Shown one piece after another: positions 56,414 through 64,000 of a DNA stretch of 64,000 nucleotides. The position numbers and the translations under genes are program-made. The stretch's first letter is position 1; each line of letters starts with the position of its first letter. The notes beneath the pieces were generated by a model. It worked only from the letters and a program-made list of their open reading frames with translations. It made no database searches and had not been told where the DNA came from. Source of the stretch: Actinostola sp. cb2023 (lineage: Eukaryota > Cnidaria > Anthozoa > Actiniaria > Actinostolidae); assembly GCA_033675265.1 (NCBI GenBank), contig JAUJYZ010000265.1, positions 157,644-221,643 on the forward strand, in the 5' to 3' direction.

Positions 56414-58059
56414 GGTTTTGATTGCTCTTTCCTAATTTTCCTTAAGAAGCTCAAGTACTCTCCAATGTGTTGATACGAATTATTTCCCCCGTTTTTATAT
56501 GATCCGTGTTCTCCTCCTTTTTGAGAGACTTGTTTCCGACGTGCTTTGGTTTTTGGACTTCTTGATTTGCGCTTTTCTCTAGGACTTACGTTTTGGTTTT
56601 CATCATGTTCATCATTAGAGGGAATAGTGGCGCTAACGTGCTGTCGATTGACCATAGGGCGTTTTCCGCGACGAACTGTCGTTACTGTAGTCGTTCGAGC
56701 AATAGTTTGATAATCCCCCTTTCCTAATTTTGTCCGCAATGCCTTAGACACAGTGTCCTGATCTGAGTTCTTGTGTTGGTCTTCTATTTCGCTCAAAGTG
56801 TCTTCATCCCTGGTATGATCTCCGCTACCTTCCGATGTCGGGTAGTGATTATTTTCTTGGGTTGGAGGATCAGACGAATCGATTTCATTTAATAATTGTG
56901 AAATATTGTCTTTAGCTATCTTTAACCTGCTTCGACTAGCTGGATGAAAAGGAAGCGTTAAAGCGGTATCAACTTGTTCAAGATAAGCAACGAGTTGTTC
57001 TTTTGACATCTGCTGTAATTTTTCTCGTTTCCATGGGCCTTTCCAAATAGTTGCAGCCACTATCTTCTGATAAACATCCCAGGTTTGTTCCCTTAATTTA
57101 GGAAATAGATCACGAAAATTCTTTAATACTCTACTAAATTGAAACTTTTCATCGAGGTTCAAATCTTCTATGGGAAAAGAATGAAAATCTAACTCTTTTG
57201 CCTCGTTCGGATGTTTAATGTCTTCGATGCATTTCAAATATGAGGGAAAATCTTGAAGAAGATCACCAGATGAGTGAAGGTCATCGCCATCTATGAACGA
57301 CTGTTCACCACTTTTATTGATTTCATCACCATTTACAACCAATGCATCACCATCGGTATGCGACTGGTCACCACTTAAATGAAACTCATCCCCATTTGAA
57401 GTCAGTGCATCACCATTAGGATTCGGATCATCACCACCACTTGATCTTTGTGTGTTTTCATTCAGAGATGAGCGCACAACTGGATCGATGGAATCCATAT
57501 CCATTGCAGTACCAAAATCAATCATTATAATATCTTCATTAAGCGGTATTTCTTTAGGTTCGAATCGGGGGGTTTCTCGCAAACGAGCCAGAAGAGTGTC
57601 CAGTTCATTTTGGTCTTGATCAGACAAAATAAAAGGCCTGTTCTTTAGAAGAGAAGCAAACATAGATGCTTTTCTCCGCAAAGCTTCATCTTGAACATGA
57701 CGACTGTATTCATCCAATTGTCGTGCTACTAACTCATTTTCTATACTAATATGATTGGGGGACTTTGGAAGAGGAGATAAAGTTTGACGCGACATTTCTT
57801 GTTCATCATCTATCATTGACATCATACTTCCCCACTGTAAATCGCTGCTTCTGAACGGATAGATGTTTTGAGGAATAGATACATGAAGGCCACGTTTGGC
57901 AGCTTCTTTTTCTATCGCAATTCTATGTTCCAAAATATCTTTAGGGTACCGTATGGTAACGAAAGATGGTAATTCAGAAGAATTGTAGAGCAATAAAAGA
58001 TCCTGAATTGATGAGTCGCTCAGTTGAGTCACCTCTTCTTTTAAAGAGTTTGTCCCCAT
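56410..58059 (-). CDS. Large Polinton protein with Gly-Asp heptad repeats, 549 aa
   Basis: An intact ORF from the ATG at 58057-58059. Residues 1-190 are helical with acidic parts. About residues 212-272 have eight 7-residue repeats beginning Gly-Asp or Gly-Glu (e.g. GDALTSN, GDEFHLS, GDQSHTD). A second folded helical part follows (RDLFPKLREQTWDVYQKIV). The C-terminal third is Ser/Asp-rich, then strongly basic (RRGKRPMVNRQ, KRKSRSPKTKARRKQ), ending with QKGGEHGSYKNGGNNSYQH. It may be a scaffold or core protein cut at Q-K-G-G. No family recognised. Confidence 0.65.
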   Translation of the reverse strand: MGTNSLKEEVTQLSDSSIQDLLLLYNSSELPSFVTIRYPKDILEHRIAIEKEAAKRGLHVSIPQNIYPFRSSDLQWGSMMSMIDDEQEMSRQTLSPLPKSPNHISIENELVARQLDEYSRHVQDEALRRKASMFASLLKNRPFILSDQDQNELDTLLARLRETPRFEPKEIPLNEDIIMIDFGTAMDMDSIDPVVRSSLNENTQRSSGGDDPNPNGDALTSNGDEFHLSGDQSHTDGDALVVNGDEINKSGEQSFIDGDDLHSSGDLLQDFPSYLKCIEDIKHPNEAKELDFHSFPIEDLNLDEKFQFSRVLKNFRDLFPKLREQTWDVYQKIVAATIWKGPWKREKLQQMSKEQLVAYLEQVDTALTLPFHPASRSRLKIAKDNISQLLNEIDSSDPPTQENNHYPTSEGSGDHTRDEDTLSEIEDQHKNSDQDTVSKALRTKLGKGDYQTIARTTTVTTVRRGKRPMVNRQHVSATIPSNDEHDENQNVSPREKRKSRSPKTKARRKQVSQKGGEHGSYKNGGNNSYQHIGEYLSFLRKIRKEQSKP

Positions 58060-58091
58060 TCTGATAGTATCATCAAATGTAAAATAAAAAA

Positions 58092-58104
58092 TCTTATTTA
58101 TAAT
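58092..58104 (-). promoter_or_regulatory. TATA box of the 549-aa gene
   Basis: TTATAAATAAG on the minus strand, about 38 bp upstream of the ATG. It lies at the edge of the 44-bp tandem array. Confidence 0.55.
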
Positions 58105-58268
58105 AACATTTTCATTTACATAAATGCATATTATAAATTATTTGTAGCAACATTTTCATTTACATAAATGCATATTATAAATTATTTGTAGCAACATTTT
58201 CATTTACATAAATGCATATTATAAATTATTTGTAACAACATTTTCATTTACATAAATGCATATTATTA
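58105..58268. repeat. 44-bp tandem array, 3.7 copies
   Basis: The unit begins ACATTTTCATTTACATAAAT and continues to TTGTAGCA. Variation is one base per unit (GTAGCA/GTAACA). It is a likely enhancer-like or replication feature upstream of a late gene. Confidence 0.9.
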
Positions 58269-58368
58269 TTATTATTATTTTTTTTTCATTTTTACGATTG
58301 TTTTACTTTTATTTCCTTTCATTCATTTTGGAGATTTCCTCATCACAGACAATATTCCTAAAAAACAC

Positions 58369-58728
58369 CTCTCCTATTAGTGCAAAATCGACCACTCCAT
58401 TTCGATGTCTTACGACAGAGCAGTGATCGTGTTGTAGTGATATCGGGATATTGGGTTCCGTGCTTCATTTGCACCCATCGCACTCATGTGAACCACCGTC
58501 CTACACATACAACATGTGGAGAGGAGTCTAATAGAAACTTATCCAAAACAAAACAAAAAGAGCGTAAAGAATCTCTCCCATTGGTACAAAATCGACCACT
58601 CAATACCAATGTCGTCTAGCGACAGAGCAGTGGTCGTGTTGTAGTGATATCGGGATATTGTGCTCACGTGCTTCATTTGTACCCATCGCACTCATGTGAA
58701 CCGCCGTCCTACACATACAACATGTGGA
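58369..58728. repeat. Two 150-bp direct repeats in the PolB/549-aa gap
   Basis: 58369-58520 and 58574-58728 match through AAATCGACCACTC, GACAGAGCAGTG, TGTAGTGATATCGGGATATT, CCCATCGCACTCATGTGAAC and TACACATACAACATGTGG. Differences are scattered. There is no ORF. The block could be a regulatory repeat or a structured noncoding RNA duplicated in tandem. Confidence 0.85.
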
Positions 58729-58817
58729 AAGATTCAGTTACACAATTTTTATTTTGGGTAATCTCCATAATGAATGAAAAATAAATATAAATAAAATAAA
58801 AATAAAAATAAAATTAT

Positions 58818-61417
58818 TTAATAAACATACGGTAATGTAGTAATTCCATCACCCATTAACCTTCGTTTGTTATAGACAAACTTAAGCAACTTATCCATAG
58901 ATACTGTTTTCAATTGCTTGGTCTTTACATCCCGAACAATATGTTTATCGTAATGTACTTTCAAATTGTGTTTCTTCTCCTCAAGCAGATTCAACATGGA
59001 GCGCATGTGAACCAGTTTCTTTGCCTGTGGAGTCAACGAGATACCTTTACACTTGACAATTTGCTCCCCCTTTTTGGTGTTGTAAGCATAGGTCTTTGGA
59101 CCCAAACTCACAAATTCTTGCACCCAATTGGTGATTGGATCTTTACATTCATCAGACCACATACCCAACAGACTTCCGGTGGGGATTTCGTCTTCTTTAT
59201 CGTTCAAAGTAGTGTAAATGACACTGTCTGTATCATGATAAAGTACTCTTTCTTTCAATGATGAAAGAACTTGATACAACCGCAGCCGAGCCCACGAGGT
59301 AACAAATGAAGCAATGACAACATTTCCGTTCGGGTTATCCTCCACAGCTTCGTTAAATAATTTATATCTCACTTGAACGATGTGTGGATTATTTTCAAAC
59401 AACAACACGTTTAACATTTGAACAGTATCATCATGAAGAAGTCTAAAATACTCTTCAGGATCAGTGATGAATATTGTTTTATCCTTAAAAGGATTTTGAC
59501 CAAATTTACCCCACAAACAGTTGAGATTTAACTTCGAGATGGAACGAAGTCCTGGATTTATCTCAATGTCCTCCTTTTCAATTGTTATGTCATAAATGTT
59601 TTTTACCAAACGAATAAAGTCATCTCTGTCTTTGTCAGACAGAGTGTTAGACGACCAACCGGAAGCTTGCAATTTCAATCGTAGATTTTCTTTAATGTAA
59701 TCACGAAACAAATCTTTACTTTGTTTTTCATAATCCCACACTTCGTAGACCTGGCGAACCTTGTACCCCTGACGAACCGCTTCAGTCAATTCGGGTGTGG
59801 TCCATACCCCGGTCAAACACCTTTCATCTGATTGGTGATGACAGTCTTCAGTCTGATTCAGAGTTTCTGCGCAAGTACGACACAATGTAAACATCAATTT
59901 GGATTGAATCACTTGTGGGAGAACTGGAAAAAATAAACCTCTGGGGGGTTCAACCGTGCATTTAACTAATCCAAACCATGTACCATCCCAAACGTGGTGT
60001 ACCGATTGAAGTTCTGGAGATATTCCAGACAGAACCTTTGGGTGCCCCAATGGATACGCTTCTTCCCACATAACGGTTGGATAAAGGGAAACAATGTCGA
60101 TATATCGTATTCGATGCACAGGATCTGAACTGATCAAAGTACTTGCACCGACGTCTTGCTCATCTTCAGAAATTGAATCTTGAGTACATGCATAAAGTTG
60201 AATAGCATTTGTTCTACCACCCATTAAAGCTTCACGTGGTAATATTGGTCGGCGGGCTTCAAATGTTAATTGATTAAAGAACGACAGGTACTGTTCACGC
60301 TCGACATCCCATTGGTGACTCCACATTTCAATCACTTTGTACCCTAAGGTCTTTAACCGTTGTGTGCGACGACACGTTTTCCTAAAAAGATCTGCCAGGA
60401 AAGTCCATGATAAGGATGAAATTTTTGCTCCTTGAAAGATACACTTTGGGCGATGACCATGATTTACCATCCATTCTAAAATGGGATAAGAATCGTAACC
60501 TTTAAAGTTGTGTGCTAGGAAAACGTAAGATATGTGTAAAGGATCCTCGAACACCCATTCACAAAACTCTTCAACGGTATTAAAAACATTCATCCGCTTA
60601 CGTCCGCAACTTCCACCTTGACAAGGTTTAGTCACATCGGTCTCGTTTTGGCAAACTTCACAGCATTTCACAGCCACTACTTTATTGACCTTGTGGTACT
60701 CTTCGAGACATCGAGTTTCAAAGTCAAAAAAACAATAGCGAAATTCCTTTTGAATGGTGGTCTCATTGTTGTCTTTAGAAAGAGGTTGAATGAAACAGAA
60801 ATGATTATTTCTTTCAACTTCTTTTGAACAATGTTTGCAGACGTGATAATGACATTTGTGGAACTGACTCAGATTCCCCAACTCTTTCTCAGATTCCCCA
60901 ACTCTTTCTTTTCCTTCTGCCATAAATCTACTGTGACATAACAGTTTGGACATCGTTGATACCGTTGACAAGTCGAATATGTTTTGTTGTCCTTTTGACA
61001 ACGAGGGATTATATGTTCATCAAAACAGATTTGATTCCAAAATTGTCCGAGACATTGCTGGCATTCAAAATCATATGGTTGACGTGTCGCAAAATGGTCT
61101 TGATTACCTTTACATCGAAGGCATGGACGGACGCAACGATGTTTACTCTTCATAGAATATCCCTTGTTACATTCAGTGCAATAATAACTTACACCCAACC
61201 ATCCTTTCATGCTGCTAATGTATTCAAAATGATTATTCACATAATTAAGGAAGATGGAAGGGAGTCCTTTTTTAGTCACTGATTTTTGATTTCCACTGAA
61301 TATTACACATCTAGCCACTTCATCATAAACTTTAATGTCCACGATAGATTTGAGATTGGATTGAAATTCCAAGATCTCCCCGTTAGTCAAGTCCAGAGTT
61401 GTAAACACAGTCTGTCA
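58818..61417 (-). pseudogene. POLB: Protein-primed family B DNA polymerase, broken
   Basis: The exonuclease part has CFFDFETRCLEEY (Exo I, about 60725) and FLAHNFKGYDSYPILEW (Exo II). The polymerase part has DIVSLYPTVM (motif A, about 60075-60105), LNCLWGKFGQN (motif B, about 59500) and YHDTDSVIYT (motif C, about 59215-59243), as in Polinton and adenovirus polymerases, which replicate protein-capped linear DNA. It also has several Cys pairs near the N-terminus. A perfect 20-bp tandem duplication (60870-60909) shifts the frame between the 179-residue and 727-residue ORFs. The N-terminal part ends at 61400, where a gypsy LTR remnant begins, so the start codon is missing. Confidence 0.9.
60870..60909. 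repeat. 20-bp tandem duplication in PolB
   Basis: CAGATTCCCCAACTCTTTCT occurs twice in direct succession (60870-60889, 60890-60909). Because 20 is not a multiple of three, it breaks the polymerase frame. Confidence 0.95.
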
Positions 61418-61501
61418 ATAAACCTTCCAAGTAGTACCGATCTAATCGTACTTGTGTCTTCGTCTAGTCGAACCCAAACACTGAATACTCGACACGTTAC
61501 A
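61400..61501 (+). repeat. Ty3/gypsy 5' LTR, 3' part
   Basis: The stretch starts TGTAAACACAG and ends ACGTTACA, directly before the primer site. A poly(A)-type AATAAA is at 61417-61422. Only 102 bp are present, too short for a complete gypsy LTR with a promoter, so it is likely R-U5 or a truncated LTR. Confidence 0.5.
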
Positions 61502-61522
61502 TTTGGTGGCAGCTTAGTGGAT
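61502..61522 (+). promoter_or_regulatory. Primer binding site
   Basis: TTTGGTGGCAGCTTAGTGG directly follows the TTACA end; TGG matches the complement of a tRNA CCA end. The tRNA was not identified. Confidence 0.5.
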
Positions 61523-61527
61523 AATCA

Positions 61528-62787
61528 ATGGAAAATTCAAGCCAAGTACAGATCGGTAGCCTTATAGATATGAGCCCGGACGAAATAGAACGAGCAATGG
61601 CCACAACAGTTTGTCGAAGCTCTACACCTCTATCGGCATCGGCAGCACCAACATCGCCAAAGATAGACGGCCTAACAAAAGCGTTTGAGGATCTAGCTAT
61701 GAGGATCGAGAGCAGAGACTGGCATATGGCAAAACGCCTCGACGATGTTACGGAGCGGTTGGAGATGATGGAGAGTTTCCGTGCGCCAGGCACAAGGAGA
61801 TCGAACGTGACGTTTGTTGACATTCCATCAGACGAACACCTTGAAGCACCGGAGGAAGACGAACTTATGCGGGCCCTGGACGAAATAGAGACTCGGGCCA
61901 GACCACGCACAGTAGACCCAGGGCCTGGAAGACCTAAAGTTCGACCAACTACCTTTGACGGCCACTCGTCGTGGGAGGACTACCTGGCGCAATTTAATCT
62001 TGTAACTGAGTTAAACCGCTGGGATAGCGTGACAAAGGCCACATACCTCGCGGTTAGCCTTTCCGGCCCTGCGAGGGAGGTGTTGGGAGACTTAACAGTG
62101 TCGCAAAGGAAAGACTTCACCGCTCTGACGATGGCACTATCAACGCGTTTTGGAACAGAAAACCGTACAGAGATCTATCGGGCGTCCTTACGAACTCGGA
62201 CAAGAAGGAAAGACGAGAGCCTACCAGAGCTGGCACAGGCTATTCGCCGTCTGACAAGGTGCGCGTATCCCCAGGCCCCAGCGGACATGAGAGAAGACAT
62301 CGCAAAAGACCATTTCATCGACGCCCTGGTGGATCTCGACGCGAAATGGAAGGTCAAACAGGGCCGACCATCGACTCTAAATCAAGCCCTCGAGGTAGCG
62401 GTGGAGTTGGAGGCTTTCCAGCTGACAAATGGGAGAGTCGCGCCCCAAACGAGAGTTATTCAGACAGGGAGTGGTCCCACAGACCCGGACCTAGCAAAAC
62501 AACTGGCAGAGCTTCGAGAGCAGCTGAAGATGATCCAGGAACAGGACAAGAGACGACGAGAGGGATGTTTCAACTGCGGTGCCCTGGACCATTTCCGCCG
62601 TGACTGCCCCGAAGCACGGCCACAGCAGCGACGGCAACGAACACAACAGTGGGGACGTCAGCAACAGGAGGGACATCAGCAACAGCAGCAAGGTCAACGA
62701 CAGCAGCAGCAACAGCCGCAGGACCAACAGAGTTCCCAACAGAACCAGACGGCGGGAAACGAGTACCTGTCGGGCCCACGGGCTTGA
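61528..62787 (+). CDS. gag: Ty3/gypsy gag
   Basis: 419 residues. The N-terminal part is acidic-helical; the capsid-like part has RPKVRPTTFDGHSSWEDYLA, then LSQFGTENRTE-like stretches (here STRFGTENRTEIYRASL) and ELAQAIRRLTRCAYP, typical of Ty3/gypsy gag. A CCHC knuckle follows at about 62565-62610 (CFNCGALDHFRRDC). After it comes a Gln-rich tail. Gag overlaps the protease frame by about 139 bp in the -1 direction, so a -1 ribosomal frameshift is expected. Confidence 0.85.
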   Translation: MENSSQVQIGSLIDMSPDEIERAMATTVCRSSTPLSASAAPTSPKIDGLTKAFEDLAMRIESRDWHMAKRLDDVTERLEMMESFRAPGTRRSNVTFVDIPSDEHLEAPEEDELMRALDEIETRARPRTVDPGPGRPKVRPTTFDGHSSWEDYLAQFNLVTELNRWDSVTKATYLAVSLSGPAREVLGDLTVSQRKDFTALTMALSTRFGTENRTEIYRASLRTRTRRKDESLPELAQAIRRLTRCAYPQAPADMREDIAKDHFIDALVDLDAKWKVKQGRPSTLNQALEVAVELEAFQLTNGRVAPQTRVIQTGSGPTDPDLAKQLAELREQLKMIQEQDKRRREGCFNCGALDHFRRDCPEARPQQRRQRTQQWGRQQQEGHQQQQQGQRQQQQQPQDQQSSQQNQTAGNEYLSGPRA

Positions 62788-63272
62788 GCTCGGCAGGAAC
62801 TACCACGCCTAATAGACCAGCCGTAAAGTCAGGGAGAGTGGATGACTGTGGCGCTGAACTCTACGTGGATGTATGTGTACAGGGGATGCCCGTCAAATTT
62901 TTGGTTGACACCGGCGCCAACATCACCATGGTAAAGACCAGCGTCTGGGAGCAGATGTCCAACCGACCTGAACTTGACCAAGTGGAGGTGAAGATGGTCC
63001 TAGCAGATGGCAGTACGTCGCCGTTTGTTGGTAGAGGACTGTTCGCAGTAGAGTTGGGAAGGAAAGAGGCGTTCCACCCGGTCTGGGTGGGCAACATCGA
63101 ATCGGACGGGATCCTGGGACTGGACCTGATGCGCGTACTTGGAGGTCAGATAGTACTACGCGACGGCCGCTACACGATGACCTTGGACGGCGATAAGGGG
63201 AGACTGGAACCGAGCGCGGAGCAGTCGCCGCCGATCTGTCGTCGAGGAAGCGAAACTCACAGCCCTCCTTAA
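62649..63272 (+). CDS. pro: Ty3/gypsy aspartic protease
   Basis: The frame overlaps the gag tail. The protease domain starts near codon 70 (GAELYVDVCVQG), with FLVDTGANITMV as active site and SDGILGLDLM as the second conserved motif. The N-terminal Ala/Thr-rich stretch is the -1 reading of gag's Gln tail and would be present only after frameshifting. The frame ends at 63272 where RT should begin. Confidence 0.85.
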   Translation: MGTSATGGTSATAARSTTAAATAAGPTEFPTEPDGGKRVPVGPTGLSSAGTTTPNRPAVKSGRVDDCGAELYVDVCVQGMPVKFLVDTGANITMVKTSVWEQMSNRPELDQVEVKMVLADGSTSPFVGRGLFAVELGRKEAFHPVWVGNIESDGILGLDLMRVLGGQIVLRDGRYTMTLDGDKGRLEPSAEQSPPICRRGSETHSPP

Positions 63273-63720
63273 AAGAGTACCGGGACGTATTCACAGAATC
63301 GCTGGCGGAATCGGACGGAATGAACTCGTAAGCACAACCATCACACGGGAGACAACCAGGACCAATCAAACAACCACGCGCGCCGCACACCGATGCACAG
63401 ACGGGACGGAAGCCGTAGGCAGCAGTGCAGGCAGATGATAAAGGACGGAATTAATTGACGCGAGCCATCATCAAGTGCGGGGCTTCACAGCGCCTAGTAC
63501 TCGGTAAAGAAGAAAGACGGAATTACGAGTTTCTGCGTCGACTACCGCAAACTTGAACGACGGCGACGATCAAAGAATCCTACCCCTACCAGTGGCGGAC
63601 TCCTGCCTTCGACGCGCTATCGAGCGATTCGCAGTAGGTTTCTCGACGACCTCGATCTGTCCAGCTTTTATGGCAGGTCAGCCATGGAACGGCAGGACCG
63701 TGATAAGAATAATTTACGAC
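63240..63720 (+). pseudogene. Ty3/gypsy reverse transcriptase, degraded
   Basis: Recognisable pieces in different frames: LKEYRDVFTESLAES (63270-63310), KKDGITSFCVDYRKLN-like codons (about 63505-63560) and SLPVADS-like remnants. Many small indels and stops break it. The catalytic YXDD was not found. By contrast gag and protease are open, which is unusual and may reflect sequence errors in this part. Confidence 0.6.
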
Positions 63721-64000
63721 AGGCAGTGGTAGGGTCTCTATCAGTTCCACCGTTATGAATTTCGGAAACTTGGTAAACGAGACAGCGACGTTAGAGCAGG
63801 TAATGGATAGCCAGAGGAGAGTGATTGATGGAATTACATGGGAAGTGGTGATGGGAATAAAATGGAAGACATACATATGTGAATGACAGATAAAAGAGAG
63901 AAGGAGGAAGGAAAGGGATTAGAGAGGGGTTAGAAGAAGGAGAGAGAGGGCATTGAAAGGTGGAGTAAAAAGAAGTGAAAAATGTGAAAGAAGTAAGTGA
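63720..64000. other. Purine-rich tail, no gene seen
   Basis: From 63890 the plus strand is almost entirely A and G (AGAGAGAAGGAGGAAGG). It continues to the window edge. Confidence 0.5.

Larger units (their letters stand above)
43440..61399. mobile_element. Polinton/Maverick (adintovirus-like) element, right end lost
   Basis: About 18 kb, a typical Polinton length, with the hallmark set: PolB, chromodomain integrase, packaging ATPase, adenain-like protease, major capsid protein, minor capsid candidate and adenovirus-like basic core proteins. The left limit is approximate; terminal repeats were not found. At the right the polymerase gene runs directly into a Ty3/gypsy LTR fragment at 61400, so the N-terminus and right terminus are gone or displaced outside the window. 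Genes are closely packed, with 4-bp overlaps and TATA boxes. Broken genes show it is an old genomic copy. Confidence 0.9.

Noticed and set aside
62491..62806. Minus-strand Leu- or Val/Ala-rich ORFs
   Set aside because: They are the antisense of the Gln-rich gag tail.

Overview
The window is eukaryotic DNA from an invertebrate, most likely an early-branching marine animal such as a sponge or cnidarian. The reasons are A+T-rich intergenic DNA, short GT-AG introns, and a mix of BEL/Pao, Ty3/gypsy, Penelope-like, DIRS-like, TTAA-type and Polinton elements together with P2X7-like and SAM-domain proteins. The species cannot be settled from sequence alone. No rRNA, intact tRNA, CRISPR array or bacterial operon was seen. 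Nearly everything is mobile DNA, often nested, with many single-base frameshifts.

Region by region. (1) 15-4269: a complete DNA transposon with perfect 31-bp inverted ends and an exact 9-bp target duplication; its minus-strand genes include a zinc-knuckle protein with a papain-like C...D-x-H signature. (2) 4494-11731: a short repeat, a plus-strand BEL/Pao integrase fragment, and a minus-strand BEL/Pao copy (gag, protease, RT, RNase H) lacking exactly that integrase. (3) 13573-13885: a 25-bp satellite. (4) 15000-16460: a Penelope-like element with its 5' part inverted. (5) 16852-21124: a TTAA-flanked element with a P2X7-like gene and nested MITEs. (6) 21939-22709: a short TTAA element. (7) 22.7-30.9 kb, minus strand: protease-like, RING and transposase-like segments related to element (1), preceded by a SAM-domain multi-exon gene. 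A C2H2 transposase-like gene (30992-34366, plus strand) starts divergently from it. (8) 35.5-37.6 kb: two tandem arrays and two MITEs. (9) 38256-42334: a DIRS-like tyrosine-recombinase retroelement relic. (10) About 43.44-61.40 kb: a Polinton/Maverick (adintovirus-like) element of about 18 kb. (11) 61400-64000: a Ty3/gypsy element abutting the Polinton DNA polymerase.

The Polinton carries a protein-primed-type family B DNA polymerase, a chromodomain integrase, an FtsK/HerA-type packaging ATPase, an adenain-like protease, a double jelly-roll major capsid protein, a probable minor capsid protein, and several small basic core-like proteins. At least seven of its proteins share a Q-x-G-G motif that looks like the cleavage site of its own protease. 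Several genes have TATA boxes 20-50 bp upstream. The element is decaying: the polymerase (20-bp duplication and missing N-terminus), ATPase, capsid protein, a 204-residue protein and two left-end genes are broken, while integrase, protease, the 615-residue protein and the 549-residue protein are open. Host genes cannot be told from domesticated transposon genes here; the SAM-domain gene is the best candidate for either.
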